A DNA stretch of 64,000 nucleotides. It comes from Azospira restricta. Lineage in GTDB: Bacteria; Pseudomonadota; Gammaproteobacteria; Burkholderiales; Rhodocyclaceae. Under the pieces are notes generated by a model. That model saw only the letters and a program-made list of their open reading frames with translations. It was not told where the DNA came from and did no database searches. The stretch lies in NCBI RefSeq assembly GCF_016858125.1, contig NZ_CP064781.1, positions 868,001 to 932,000 on the forward strand, in the 5' to 3' direction. This document shows, in pieces, positions 8,815-18,818 of the stretch. The first letter of the stretch is position 1, and every line of letters begins with the position of its first letter. A program made the translations under genes and the position numbers.

Positions 8815-9183
8815 TCACAGCACGCCGGTGGCCTTGGTGAGCAGCCAGATGCCGACCACCAGCAGGATCGCGCCCACGGCGACCGTCAGGCCGAACTGGC
8901 CCCAGGTGGCGCGGCCGGTGTGGATCTCCGAGTAGCGTGTGTAGGCGTGATAGCAGACACCGACGAACATCGAGGCGACCACCAGCAGCGCGATCAGCAG
9001 CACGATGTCGTAGCCGTAGTTCTGCAAGGTCTGCAGGATGCCGCTGCCCTGGCCGCGCGATGGGTCTTCCATGGTCGGCAGGCCCTGCGCGAAGGCCGAC
9101 AGCGGCAGGCCCGCGAGCGCCAGCGGCAGCAGCGGAGCGGCGATGCGGGACGGAATGCGATGGGATGTCGTTGGCGTGTTCAT
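8815..9183 (-). CDS. ICE conjugation membrane protein, TIGR03745 (PFL_4701) family
   Basis: Protein of 122 aa with an N-terminal signal or anchor (residues 12-33, ending SAFAQ) and two further hydrophobic segments (IVLLIALLVVASMFVGVCYH and LTVAVGAILLVVGIWLL). The layout resembles pilin-like TraA/VirB2 subunits, consistent with a short exported protein with two membrane spans. Its place, between the RAQPRD/TIGR03758 pair and the TIGR03750 gene, is conserved in this ICE family. Confidence 0.88.
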   Translation of the reverse strand: MNTPTTSHRIPSRIAAPLLPLALAGLPLSAFAQGLPTMEDPSRGQGSGILQTLQNYGYDIVLLIALLVVASMFVGVCYHAYTRYSEIHTGRATWGQFGLTVAVGAILLVVGIWLLTKATGVL

Positions 9184-9205
9184 GGCGTATGGCCCTTCGT
9201 GACGG

Positions 9206-9445
9206 TCAGGAGAGGAGGAAGAAGGTCAGCACCAGGTACATCGCCACGAAGCGCACGACGACGCCGAGGAACTGACGTTCGGTGATGCGGTGCTCGGCCC
9301 AGCCGACGTAGGCGGTGCGCATGGCCCACACGCCCCACAGCAGCAATACGGCGAACACGAAGCCCAGCACCACGGCAGCGACGGCCGAAGGCGCAAAGCC
9401 GCCGTTGGCCTGGAAGGCGGCGATCTGGTCGGCAGAGGGCGTCAT
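9206..9445 (-). CDS. ICE small membrane protein, TIGR03758 family
   Basis: Protein of 79 aa with two membrane helices (AVAAVVLGFVFAVLLLWGVW and FVAMYLVLTFFLLS at the C-terminus) and a short basic loop AEHRITERQFLG. It belongs to the pilin-like small membrane proteins found directly before the TIGR03745 gene in clc-type ICEs. Its start overlaps the RAQPRD stop by four bases. Confidence 0.88.
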   Translation of the reverse strand: MTPSADQIAAFQANGGFAPSAVAAVVLGFVFAVLLLWGVWAMRTAYVGWAEHRITERQFLGVVVRFVAMYLVLTFFLLS

Positions 9446-9816
9446 GGCGACGGCTCCTCGTCGTCGGCGCGGTCGCGGCGGACGTAATCGCCGGCCAGCG
9501 GGACGGGATCGCGCGGCTGGGCGCGCTGGGGCACGAGATAGTCCTGCAGGCCGGCGCGAACGCGGTTCAGGTCGGCACGCAGTCGGGCGTAGTCGAAATG
9601 GTAGCGGGCGCGTTCCTGCGGAGCGGTATGGGCGGCGTGCTCGGCGAGGCGGTCGATCAGGTCGAGTTGGCGGGCGAGTGCGGCGACCTGTTCACGCTCT
9701 GACGCGTCGTCCCCAGCATGGGCGGGATGCAGAGCTGATAGCGATACCGCTAATGACAATGACAACACTGCCATCAAGCGAGGCCTTAGGGAAGTGCCTT
9801 GGCAGGTCTGTCCCAT
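9442..9816 (-). CDS. RAQPRD-family ICE protein (TIGR01690)
   Basis: Exported protein of 124 aa. A signal peptide covers residues 12-34 (RPRLMAVLSLSLAVSLSALHPAHA). The mature part is a helical Arg/Glu-rich domain containing RYHFDYARLRADLNRVRAGL and the family signature near the C-terminus (VPQRAQPRDP). The first ATG is chosen because AAGGA stands about nine bases upstream; an internal ATG at residue 15 would also leave a signal peptide. It is the first gene of the secretion run on this side and borders directly on the inserted defence island. Confidence 0.87.
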   Translation of the reverse strand: MGQTCQGTSLRPRLMAVLSLSLAVSLSALHPAHAGDDASEREQVAALARQLDLIDRLAEHAAHTAPQERARYHFDYARLRADLNRVRAGLQDYLVPQRAQPRDPVPLAGDYVRRDRADDEEPSP

Positions 9817-10147
9817 CTAACCATTCCTTCGTGACGTGAATGGCTAAATGCTGTGGCACGTTATTGCTTGGTGCCGTAAAGAATATGGACCACGGCACCA
9901 CCGTGTTGTCACTGACTGGCACACGGGAGTCAGTAGGCGTTCGGGCGGCGTAATGGAGTCAGTCAATCTCGGAGAGATGCCTCGACTTTGGAATCCGCCT
10001 CTACCCGGCCGGCTTCTTGTTCGACAGGAGGAGGGCGGCGCCCGCGGGAGCACCAAGATACTCGAGTACCGCCATGCCCCGATACGGCTGGGTCAGGGCG
10101 ACTCCAAGCGCGATGTCGCGCACTCAAAGCTGATGTCGCGGGTCACC
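9817..10147. other. Intergenic junction between ICE backbone and defence island
   Basis: About 330 bp between the RAQPRD start and the dptH-like stop. I see no gene with recognisable similarity. It contains a perfect 6-2-6 palindrome (GCGCGATGTCGCGC, 108xx position 10108-10121) followed 20 bp later by another copy of GATGTCGCG, and GGAGTCAGT twice near 9930 and 9958. The palindrome could end dptH transcription but has no U-tract. The promoter of the downstream secretion operon should lie in the part nearest 9817, where AAGGA precedes the RAQPRD start; I cannot assign -35/-10 boxes with confidence. Confidence 0.4.
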
Positions 10148-13100
10148 CTAGGCGGTCGTACGCTCCTTGAGCATTCTCCTGATGAGCGTCTCGACGAATT
10201 CGATGTCGACAAATGGAACTTGGGCGTAGATCAACCCCCTTTCACCTTCGAGTTTCGCTAGCATGTGACCTTTGCCCAGCAGACGTTCTGCGCCCTTTTC
10301 GCCAAGAGCGATTTCGGATGTTCCTTCCGAGTCGACCCGAAGAATCAGGCGATTGCCCAAATTTGAGCGTAGCTGCATCGGCATAACGTTGGCATCCGGC
10401 CGCTGGGCGGCGAAAATGAGATAGATGCCCGCAGCTCGAGCCTTCACACCGAGTCGCTGAACGATCGCCGACACGGCGTCCTTGTAGTCTTCGGTCAGCA
10501 TCCATTCGGCGAATTCGTCGTGAATGAGCCAGATGACAGGCAGGCGTTCGTTTGCAGCGACCTTGGCATTGTAGGCGGCCAGATTGGATACGCGCGTTTC
10601 CTTGAAGCGAGCGTAGCGGAGGTCCATTTCGGCCACGAGTTCTTCGAGCCGCTGAGTTGCCGAGAGCTGATCATCGATGACGCCGCCGTCGATATGGGGC
10701 AGCCTGTCGAAAGCGAAATAATCTACGCCTTGTTTGGGGTCGATCAGGACGATCTTCGCTTGTTCCGGTGTGTTGGTCGCGGCGATTCCCATGATGATGT
10801 TCTGCATCAGCACGGATTTTCCGCTGCCGGTGCTGCCTGCGATCAGCGTGTGTGGCGCGTGGTCTTTCCCAGGTGAGAGGAATAGAGGAGCGCCCGAATT
10901 TTCTTGCACCGCAATCATGAGCTCCTGATTGCCCCAACCGTTCGAGGCCGGTGACCAGTCGGCCCAGAGGGAGCGGATGTCGATGGTCTGGCGTTTGGGG
11001 CGCTCCACTGCGATCATGACAGCACCGGGTTCTGGGCGGACCGAGATAACGTTCAGCCCATAGGTCGTCAAGAGCTCGGACCGTTTCTTCAAGACCTGCT
11101 CGACGGTCAGGTTGGCGTTGCCGGCGAACTTCAGTAGCGCAGAATTGGGCGTAAGAGCCGAATCGATCAATTTTGCCTGAAGCTGTAGCTGCTGCAGGGC
11201 GCTGCGCGTCGAAAAGGCTGTTTGCTTGAGCCATTCCTCTTCTTCGGGCGCGATGGGCGCTAAGTGAAGTGCCGACGCGATCAAATCGCCGATCTCCGAA
11301 TAGGCCCAATGAGCTTGCGCCTGTGCCGGCGAAGAATCGACTGGTAACGACGCGCTGTCACTGGGAACCGGCGTGGGGAGCAGATATTCGATGCTTGGTT
11401 CCGTTGGCACCTCCGCAGGCGTGTCCGGCGTCGGTTCAGGAACTGGGACCGCGGGCCGGGACGCCGGTCGGCGGACAGGCGCTCGATAAGCGCTGCGGAG
11501 AAATGCGACGCCAGAGCCCGGAGCACGCCAGGTTGGCTCAAAGTCCATATGGTAGAAGCCCATGCCGCGCCGGACGTCGGCGGTGTTCTGGTCGTGCCAG
11601 TAGGCCATCAATAGCTGCTTGAGCGCCTTGCGGCCGATGATTTCCTGATACGCATAACGAGCGTCGGGAACTTCGGTCGCGATCGTCGGATCGTCGATGT
11701 CGGACGAGGTTGGGACGAAGACGTGCGAGAGGCCTTTGAGGTGGACCTCGCAGCGGCCTTCGCGCATGGCGCGGCGCCATTCGCCGAGATCGATGCCGCG
11801 GGCGGCCGGGATGCGGATACCGTCAAGCATGAGGTCAGCCAGCCGAGCCAGCCAGGACTGGCGGTCGAGCCGCTCCGGATCGCCGAATATGGCGTCTTCC
11901 AGGCGCTCGAGCGTATCGCGCAGCTGTTTTTGCGACTCTTTGCGCTTGGCGGCCAGGCTCTCGATTTCGACGTATTTCGCTTCGCTGACAGCGAGCGTGA
12001 TCCGCAGTGTGCTGTCTTCGGCTACTTGGGGGCAGATCGCAAGCAGATCGGCGATCTGTTGTTCGCGCTGGCCAAGCCAGGACGCGTAGTCATCAAGAAA
12101 GTACCAGCCGACCAGTTGATCGGTACCGAAGTCGTCTCGCAACATGCGGCGGCTCAGCACGATGCCCATCAGTTCGCTGGCGCTCTGGCCGCATGTGGCC
12201 GCGCGCAGCACGATGTCACCCGATACATCATTGGCGTCGTCGATCAGGCGATCGGCAAGTGCCCGCACCTCGGCATCGGTCAGCGGCAGCTGCAGCGCCT
12301 TGAGGCGGCTCATAATCATCGAGCGCAGCAGCGTCATTGGCGCGCGCGAGGAGATGATCAGGTTGCGGCCCTGGGTCGATAGCTGTTTGTAGCGTATGAC
12401 CCGGACCTGGTGGTTCATCAACTGACGCCGGTCGAGAAGCTCGTCGAAATTGACGACCCAGTTGCCAAGGTCGTGGGTCTCTTCGAAGATGCGTTTGGTC
12501 CGGCCGTCGGCGAAATCGAGCTGGCGGACGGGCAAAAGGCGTTTGGCCGTCGATTCATCGCGGTCGCCTTTGAAAACGCTCGCGACGGCAGAGACATAGG
12601 CCCAGCCTTCGGCGCTTTGTACCGGGCAGCACAGGAAGACCGCTGATTTAAGGTCGTCTCGGGCAGCCGGCCGGCGGCGCGACCAGCGTGATGGCAACAG
12701 CGTACGAATGTCGGCTGGTTCGCTTTGTTCGAGATACCATTCAAGTTGCGCGTGACGCGATATGACATCTTGCGAGAAGACGATGTCGTATGGATGGCCG
12801 TCTTTGGGGTTGGGCGGTGGCGCCTGGTCAGCAATCACCGAAATCCGCAGACGGGCCATGAAGTCTTGAGAGGCTTCACTCGCGCTATAGGCGTCTGCCG
12901 TAGCTTCGGAACTCAAGATCGAGCAATAGATGTTACGAAGCTTCTGGCTTTCGATGTGGCGCAGCAGAACTTGGCATCGAACGTCGTCCTCGTCGTCCTG
13001 CATGCCGCCGATCTTTGTCACGACCGCCTGAGGCAGCCGCGCGGAATCGCAGTTGAACAGTACGACCGACATGTTGCACCGTTCGTGCGGTTGTAGGGCG

Positions 13101-15424
13101 AGATAGCGCTTGACGAGGTCATGGACGCAGGAGCCGCCCTCAGCTGGGCTTTCATTGGTGTCGTTCTCGCCTTTGGGGTCGGCGACGGGAGGTTCATGCA
13201 GGCTGTAGTCGGCGACCACATCGCTTACCGTAAGGAATTGTGGGCCGTCATTCGTCCAGATCAGTACAATCTCGGGGTAGAGCGCGTGCTCGAGATCATG
13301 AGCGATATCCCGGAAGAACAGCTTGGGATCGCCCTCTGCCTCGATGCTGCCGAGAACCTGACTCACGAGATCGACGGCAAGCTTAGACTTTCGCCATATG
13401 GCGGCGAGACGCATCGGATGCCAGGGCGCGACGACGGCCGCCGGCCTGCCGCCGTCGATCGGCGCGACACCAATCATGAGAAGTGGCTTGAGCAGCTTGT
13501 CGCGATTGCGATCGCCCTTGGCGAGTGTGAGGACGCTTTCGAGCAGCGTGGAGTACGCTGTGGTCTGATTGAGGACGGAGTCGGCGCCGCCTCCTTTCGT
13601 CGAGAAGTCGCCGATTGCGAGCTTGTAGGCACATTCAAAGGTTGTAAAGGCCTCACCCAACGTCTTGGCATCCTGGGCGGAGAGATAGGCTTGATCAACG
13701 CACTCTTTGAGATTTTTGCGCCAAAGCGCGTCGAGATTCCGGTCAGCTTTGGCCGCTGGTACGAATGAGCCGCGATCACGGTCGAATGCCGGCATGAACG
13801 TTTTTACGTTGGCCAAATCGATCGATTTGTCAGCGGTGAATTCGCGCTGTGTGCGGCAGGCCGTGAAAGGATTTTGGGTCAAACGCCCCCAATCGTCGAC
13901 AAGTTGGCTCGCGACGCATGAGGGGTTATAGCGCCAGATCAGCTGCGTCGAGTGCTTTTGAATGCTGTCCCCGTCGGCCGTTGTCTCTAATTCGACGACG
14001 AATTTGAGTTGTAGCGCCGGTTTGGCGGTCGACGTGTTGAGCTTGTTCTTGGCCTTGTCGCCCTTTTTCCAGTCGGAGACAAGCTTGTCGAATTCGAAAA
14101 GATCGCCGACATCCCAATCGATCATCCCGCCGAACAGGCGACGCAGGCCGGCGTAGCGGTGCGCGAAATAGAGACCGGCTTCATAGTTGAGAGATCGCAG
14201 GTCTCTCTTAGTCGCGGATTCGCATTTGATTTTCAGCTTGCGCTGATCGCCCGGCGGCATGCGGTTGTAAAGTGGCTCCATAACCGCGCAAATGCCGGCA
14301 ATGAAGTCGGTGGTTTCAATTGGGCGGCCATATACGAAGCGATCCCAAGCAGACTTCAGCTTCTTGTCGTCTTTGATTTCGCTGCGGTGGGCTTCATAAA
14401 AATCTGTGTCTTCATCGATCTTTTCCGACCGCTTGGACAAGAGCTTGAGATATTCCCGCTCTTCATCGTCAAGCTTGTCTTCTTCTAGCTCACTGAAATA
14501 CTCAAGTGTGTTCTTGCCAAGATTGAATTTCTCGCGTTGCAAGCCATCGAAGATCGGCTTTATTTGCTCCCAATCTTGTTCCGCTAAAGCTTCGGCCTGG
14601 GCGTTCCAGCCGCTGGGCGCCCCAATAAAGGCTTCGATCGCGGGATGACAGGCATTCGGGATCTGGTGCGCAACCTTGTCGAACGCATTGCGCAGGTCTT
14701 CTTCGCTGAGCAGGAGCTGGCTTGAGGTCTGCTTGAGGAGCAGCCCGGATCGTCTCTTGTGAGCGTTACTGAATTGCTGTTTCCATGCCGATGCGTGGCC
14801 GCGCTGGCGCTCCTTGAGGCTTCCGAAGCACGCGGGGTCGTTGGGAAGACGTAGTGCCGGCATTGCGGCACCCAGCGCATCGATGATTGGGCGACCTGCT
14901 TCGTCGTTTTCCCGGCGGGTGCGCAAGATGTAGGCCGCAAAGCGGTCGATCGAGACGATTCGAAGATCACGGAGCCCGGTCAGGGCTTTTTCCCACCATT
15001 TTTGCTGTTCCTGGGCAATAGGCAGGCCTTTTGAGGCCTCGCGAACCCAAAGGTCGATACGCTCCAGCAGCTCAGGAGGGCCAAGTTTCGCAATCTCACG
15101 AATCGAGGCGTCTTCACCATGTTCGTGTTCGGCAAGTAGATAGGCGGCCTTCGGACAATCAGCGTTTCGATAGAAGGTGGCGCTTTCGGTCGTCAGAGTC
15201 TCTTCGGGCAGCCCTTGGCCGCTCACAAGCGAGATCGGCAGCTTGATGTCGATGCGGTCATTGAGAAACGGATCCGCGAGCACGGCGCGTGCGACGGCTG
15301 CGACCTGTTCGGCGCCGAGATTGAGTACATACCGCGCAGTCGACTGTACTGCGCCCGTTTCGGCCTGGAGTTCTTCGCGGAGATAGGCGGCGGCGACTGC
15401 GCCGACGAGCGAGGCGACGTTCAT
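10148..15424 (-). CDS. dptH: DptH/SspH-like phosphorothioation-dependent restriction protein with C-terminal FtsK/HerA-type ATPase
   Basis: Very large protein of 1758 aa. The last 230 residues are an FtsK/HerA-type motor: Walker A AGSTGSGKS at about 1529-1537, IVLIDPKQGVDYF, Walker B VIWLIHDEF near 1630-1638, and FAAQRPDANVMP near 1671. The 1500 residues before it are unrecognised, with a Pro-rich linker around 1310-1370. A huge protein with a C-terminal motor as last gene of a three-gene set matches DptH (DndH) of phosphorothioation-linked restriction. Its start overlaps the dptG-like stop by four bases. G+C is clearly lower than in the ICE backbone, indicating separate origin. The exact subfamily (Dnd-linked DptH or Ssp-linked SspH) is inferred from the neighbours. 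Confidence 0.8.
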   Translation of the reverse strand: MNVASLVGAVAAAYLREELQAETGAVQSTARYVLNLGAEQVAAVARAVLADPFLNDRIDIKLPISLVSGQGLPEETLTTESATFYRNADCPKAAYLLAEHEHGEDASIREIAKLGPPELLERIDLWVREASKGLPIAQEQQKWWEKALTGLRDLRIVSIDRFAAYILRTRRENDEAGRPIIDALGAAMPALRLPNDPACFGSLKERQRGHASAWKQQFSNAHKRRSGLLLKQTSSQLLLSEEDLRNAFDKVAHQIPNACHPAIEAFIGAPSGWNAQAEALAEQDWEQIKPIFDGLQREKFNLGKNTLEYFSELEEDKLDDEEREYLKLLSKRSEKIDEDTDFYEAHRSEIKDDKKLKSAWDRFVYGRPIETTDFIAGICAVMEPLYNRMPPGDQRKLKIKCESATKRDLRSLNYEAGLYFAHRYAGLRRLFGGMIDWDVGDLFEFDKLVSDWKKGDKAKNKLNTSTAKPALQLKFVVELETTADGDSIQKHSTQLIWRYNPSCVASQLVDDWGRLTQNPFTACRTQREFTADKSIDLANVKTFMPAFDRDRGSFVPAAKADRNLDALWRKNLKECVDQAYLSAQDAKTLGEAFTTFECAYKLAIGDFSTKGGGADSVLNQTTAYSTLLESVLTLAKGDRNRDKLLKPLLMIGVAPIDGGRPAAVVAPWHPMRLAAIWRKSKLAVDLVSQVLGSIEAEGDPKLFFRDIAHDLEHALYPEIVLIWTNDGPQFLTVSDVVADYSLHEPPVADPKGENDTNESPAEGGSCVHDLVKRYLALQPHERCNMSVVLFNCDSARLPQAVVTKIGGMQDDEDDVRCQVLLRHIESQKLRNIYCSILSSEATADAYSASEASQDFMARLRISVIADQAPPPNPKDGHPYDIVFSQDVISRHAQLEWYLEQSEPADIRTLLPSRWSRRRPAARDDLKSAVFLCCPVQSAEGWAYVSAVASVFKGDRDESTAKRLLPVRQLDFADGRTKRIFEETHDLGNWVVNFDELLDRRQLMNHQVRVIRYKQLSTQGRNLIISSRAPMTLLRSMIMSRLKALQLPLTDAEVRALADRLIDDANDVSGDIVLRAATCGQSASELMGIVLSRRMLRDDFGTDQLVGWYFLDDYASWLGQREQQIADLLAICPQVAEDSTLRITLAVSEAKYVEIESLAAKRKESQKQLRDTLERLEDAIFGDPERLDRQSWLARLADLMLDGIRIPAARGIDLGEWRRAMREGRCEVHLKGLSHVFVPTSSDIDDPTIATEVPDARYAYQEIIGRKALKQLLMAYWHDQNTADVRRGMGFYHMDFEPTWRAPGSGVAFLRSAYRAPVRRPASRPAVPVPEPTPDTPAEVPTEPSIEYLLPTPVPSDSASLPVDSSPAQAQAHWAYSEIGDLIASALHLAPIAPEEEEWLKQTAFSTRSALQQLQLQAKLIDSALTPNSALLKFAGNANLTVEQVLKKRSELLTTYGLNVISVRPEPGAVMIAVERPKRQTIDIRSLWADWSPASNGWGNQELMIAVQENSGAPLFLSPGKDHAPHTLIAGSTGSGKSVLMQNIIMGIAATNTPEQAKIVLIDPKQGVDYFAFDRLPHIDGGVIDDQLSATQRLEELVAEMDLRYARFKETRVSNLAAYNAKVAANERLPVIWLIHDEFAEWMLTEDYKDAVSAIVQRLGVKARAAGIYLIFAAQRPDANVMPMQLRSNLGNRLILRVDSEGTSEIALGEKGAERLLGKGHMLAKLEGERGLIYAQVPFVDIEFVETLIRRMLKERTTA

Positions 15425-16947
15425 GCTGCGGATCTCCGCAAGGGATTTTCAACATAGGCGCAGGCGTCGGAGAGCCGCCGTAGCATGCCGATGGTCTTGA
15501 GGCGATTTTCGAGCCGCGAGGCATTGGCTTGAAACGCGCGCTTGTCGAAGTCTTCCGTGGTGATGGCGAGTTGACCCTCCTGCTCCCCAAAGACGAAGCC
15601 GTAACGGTCGTAGAGCCGGCCAAGGAATTGACCGTAGTCCATGCGCACCGGAACGTTGGCGAGGATTAGGGCCTTGAGGAGTTCGTCGGTTGGTGCGTAG
15701 CGCAGCCGATTGGTGCCGCGACGCGAGACCAGCCCTGCGCCTCGTCCGAGGCTGTTGTGGATGTTGGCCGTATGCTGACGATGGCGCCGCTGCGCTGTGT
15801 GACGCAGATTTTCGAGGAGAGCGTCAGGGTCGACTGGGCCGGTGTAGTCCTCATCGGGCCAACGTACTTTTTCTCGCATGATTTCACGGCATGTAGCAAA
15901 TCCCGACTGCTCTGCCGCTGCTGCGATCCATTCCGGCGAATTGCCGATGTTTCGCACATAGGTATCGACAGCCGAAAGCGACAGTTGGTTGTTCGCGATG
16001 TAATTGCCTGCCGAAAGCTCGCGAACCAACGTCTTCTTGGGCGCGACAACCTCGCAAATGTAGTGCGGCTTGGGCTTGTCACAGACGTGGGCGGCGACCT
16101 GTAGCTGATAAAGGGTGAGATGAAGTGCTCCAAGGGTCGTCAGGTACGGATAGGCGTCGAACCTTGGGAGCTGGAGATCGAGAACGGCGAGCCAATCTTG
16201 GGCCAGCACCTCAAAGGCGGGATGCTTGGCGTAAGGCAGGTAGCTGCCGCTTCGCGTATGCCGCTCCTCGGCAATTTCCGGCTGGAGGAGTTCGGTCAGG
16301 CGATCGCAGGGATCGCGCCGCTCGAACAGATGTGAAAAATGTCGCGCGAGCTCGGGTGCGGCGCTTGATCGTGCGAGCATCTGATAAAGCAGATCGCCGT
16401 TGCGCGTGAAATTGATGTATTCGCGGTTGCCCTCAGTGTTGAGGTCTTCATAAATCGCATGGCGCCCGAACGGAAATACGAAGCGCGAACTCCATCTCTT
16501 ATTCATGCTGCTCTCAATCGTTGCAGAGCGCAGCATTTCAATGACTTTGACGAGCTGTTCGAAGTTCTGAAATCTGTTCTTGAGGTACGAAAAGTCGCGG
16601 TGGGCGACCATCTTGGCGTTGCTCTGCATCCACTCGAGCCATTTAGCCCATCCGGTCTCGTTATCGGGATAGCGATCGGCGAGCTCCAGCAGCTTGTCGT
16701 TGTTGAACAAGAGATTACGCAGATATGGCCGTTGGGCCGGCCGGAAGCTGAATGGAAATTCCGTCGCGTCAGCTGCAAATAGCTGTCCGGCTGCATGAGA
16801 AGCTTCTGCGACCGAGAGAAATTCGAGGAATAGGAGCCATGGGTCCTGCTCCCACAGTCGATGGCCCCAGATTTGTTCATCGAGCCAAAGGTCATTGTCA
16901 TCGTGATAGCTCGCCGACGGCGGAGGAAGCTGGACGATTTCAGTCAT
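15421..16947 (-). CDS. dptG: DptG/SspG-like restriction protein
   Basis: Protein of 508 aa without recognisable catalytic motifs or membrane segments. The call rests on position between a P-loop ATPase (DptF-like) and the giant FtsK-domain protein (DptH-like), on length, and on overlap with both neighbours (eight and four bases), the arrangement of dptFGH. Visible features are an acidic-aromatic N-terminus (DDNDLWLDEQIWGHRLWEQD) and a C-terminal basic, Arg-rich portion (TAQRRHRQHTANIHNSLGRG). DptG is thought to be a structural partner of the restriction complex; activity cannot be read from this sequence. Confidence 0.7.
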   Translation of the reverse strand: MTEIVQLPPPSASYHDDNDLWLDEQIWGHRLWEQDPWLLFLEFLSVAEASHAAGQLFAADATEFPFSFRPAQRPYLRNLLFNNDKLLELADRYPDNETGWAKWLEWMQSNAKMVAHRDFSYLKNRFQNFEQLVKVIEMLRSATIESSMNKRWSSRFVFPFGRHAIYEDLNTEGNREYINFTRNGDLLYQMLARSSAAPELARHFSHLFERRDPCDRLTELLQPEIAEERHTRSGSYLPYAKHPAFEVLAQDWLAVLDLQLPRFDAYPYLTTLGALHLTLYQLQVAAHVCDKPKPHYICEVVAPKKTLVRELSAGNYIANNQLSLSAVDTYVRNIGNSPEWIAAAAEQSGFATCREIMREKVRWPDEDYTGPVDPDALLENLRHTAQRRHRQHTANIHNSLGRGAGLVSRRGTNRLRYAPTDELLKALILANVPVRMDYGQFLGRLYDRYGFVFGEQEGQLAITTEDFDKRAFQANASRLENRLKTIGMLRRLSDACAYVENPLRRSAA

Positions 16948-18790
16948 TTGAGAGCTCTACAACTTGGTCGATGGCATTTCCGGTGGGATCCAGGGCAAGG
17001 AGCCGGAACGTCAGGCCATCATCGTCGTCCGGCGTATGACGGTCGATCGCCGCCGCCGAGAGAAGAGCGCTCTTGAATGCCAGTAGATCCTCATAGCATT
17101 CGCGGGAGAAATTGCCAGGTAGCGCGCCTTCGCTCACACGCATGAGGAATTCGTAGCGCGTGAGATTGAGGGCCAGCGATCTCCCTTGTCCGTTGGGCAG
17201 CGTCACGATGAGATGCGGAAAATCGCGGTGCAGGGATATTTCAACTCGCTCCACACGCCCGTGTGAGTTGATGGCGATTTTGTCTTCGAGCAGTTGACTG
17301 ATCTTGGCGCCGGAGTGCGACAGACTGGTCGCTAGCAGTAGCTCGCTCTTTGTCGTGGTGAGGAGTCCAGTGAAGATGCGGTTAAGCCCATTTACGAGTT
17401 TGCTGACTGTTTGACGCGACACACGTTTGCCGTCGTTCAATGGTTGCGCAACATCGTGCAGATATTCGCCAGCACTATGGAATACGGTCAAACACCAAAG
17501 TTTAAGTTCGTCGGCGTGGGGGTCTGGAATCTTGAAAAACAACCCGCGCCTTTGGTCTACGAGCATGTCTAGGAAGGGGTGCCGGTCACCGCTTTGTGCC
17601 TCTGGCATCTCGATATAGCTGCGTTGCTCCCCGCGATATCGTTCGGTTGCACCATAGAAGCCGTCGGCCTCGACCAGCTCATGGAAATATTGGCTGACGT
17701 TCTCGTCTTCCGAACCGAAAATCAGGATGTTGTCGATCCGGTTCGTGGTCTCAAAACCGATGCCAAACCGACTGAGATAGTCGAAGATTTCCTGCGCATC
17801 GCGTTTCGCGCTCTTCAGATTGGCACCGAAGAGATTGGCGAAGAGACTCGCCTTGTGGGTTTCTCCAGCGGCGATGATCTTGGCCACGTCAGATGCAGAC
17901 ATGAGACCGTCCTTAGCTGCGGGATGGCCCAGGATAGCGTTGGCAAGCAGTAGAAGGACGCGCCGGATCGGCGTATGGAGCTCGTTGAAGTCCAGAAGCT
18001 GGAATAGCGCCACGAGCCGGGAACGCACGAGCGGGTCGCGCAAGAGCTCAAAATTGTGCCGGATCGGACATCTGGGACCGAAGAATCCGTTCGGTTGTGC
18101 GACCGCATAGCAACTCTCCCAGCCCTCGTGGCCAAGGAGTGCGTCGAGACAAAGTGCCAGTACGGTCGCACTGGATACGGCGCTGAGATTGAAAAAATGC
18201 AGGCGGTCGGTCGGCTCTGGATCTTCGTCGTTCATGAGCCGGGCTTCGAACAACGCCAAGGCTCGCTGTGAGGCACCGTGGCCGCCTAACTTGCGCCAGT
18301 TTTCGATGAGCGGCCCGTCATTGGCGGCGACGAGGAATAGGTTGGACGAGGGTTCGAATAGCGCGGCGCTCAGTTCCTGCAGAAGCTGGGCTTTTGAACC
18401 GTCCGGATCGTTCTTGCAGAACGGTGTCAGGTCGCGAATGAGATGGAGTGTGTAGGTGTGGCCATTGATCGTTACAGGCTGCTTGAAATAGGACGTATTG
18501 CTGGCCCAGGCGTCTGGTGAGCCTCCCAACGCCTCCCATACTTGGTAGCAGAGGTAGCTTTTGCCGTCGCCGGCTGTGCCGGTGAGTATGACCACGCCGC
18601 CGTGGCCGTCTTTGCGGTCAGTGAATGAGGCGAGTACATCGCGGCTGAGCGGATGCTCGAAGGCGATGGGTGTGACGCTGAGCTTCTTCGACCAGCGTCG
18701 AATCTCCTCGTCGTACATGTTCGCGTTGCGCGCGAGAGGACCATATTGCCTGACAAAGCTGATCCATTTTTCGGCGTCAACCGTCATCAT
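16940..18790 (-). CDS. dptF: DptF/SspF-like P-loop ATPase
   Basis: Protein of 616 aa with an N-terminal P-loop NTPase: VVILTGTAGDGKSYLCYQVW (Walker A near residues 71-78), then NLFLVAANDGPLIENWRKLGGHG, a segment type typical of DptF. It is the first gene of the restriction trio. I place the start at MMTVDAEK because GGAGAAGGG stands directly upstream; a longer form starting at 18835 (MSSSSDTYFN) would overlap the preceding gene by 17 bp and lacks a ribosome-binding site. In characterised Dnd systems the F and H proteins supply ATPase activity controlled by DNA phosphorothioate marks; that is inferred here. Confidence 0.75.
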   Translation of the reverse strand: MMTVDAEKWISFVRQYGPLARNANMYDEEIRRWSKKLSVTPIAFEHPLSRDVLASFTDRKDGHGGVVILTGTAGDGKSYLCYQVWEALGGSPDAWASNTSYFKQPVTINGHTYTLHLIRDLTPFCKNDPDGSKAQLLQELSAALFEPSSNLFLVAANDGPLIENWRKLGGHGASQRALALFEARLMNDEDPEPTDRLHFFNLSAVSSATVLALCLDALLGHEGWESCYAVAQPNGFFGPRCPIRHNFELLRDPLVRSRLVALFQLLDFNELHTPIRRVLLLLANAILGHPAAKDGLMSASDVAKIIAAGETHKASLFANLFGANLKSAKRDAQEIFDYLSRFGIGFETTNRIDNILIFGSEDENVSQYFHELVEADGFYGATERYRGEQRSYIEMPEAQSGDRHPFLDMLVDQRRGLFFKIPDPHADELKLWCLTVFHSAGEYLHDVAQPLNDGKRVSRQTVSKLVNGLNRIFTGLLTTTKSELLLATSLSHSGAKISQLLEDKIAINSHGRVERVEISLHRDFPHLIVTLPNGQGRSLALNLTRYEFLMRVSEGALPGNFSRECYEDLLAFKSALLSAAAIDRHTPDDDDGLTFRLLALDPTGNAIDQVVELSND

Positions 18791-18818
18791 CCCTTCTCCA
18801 ACAGCATTAAAGTAAGTA

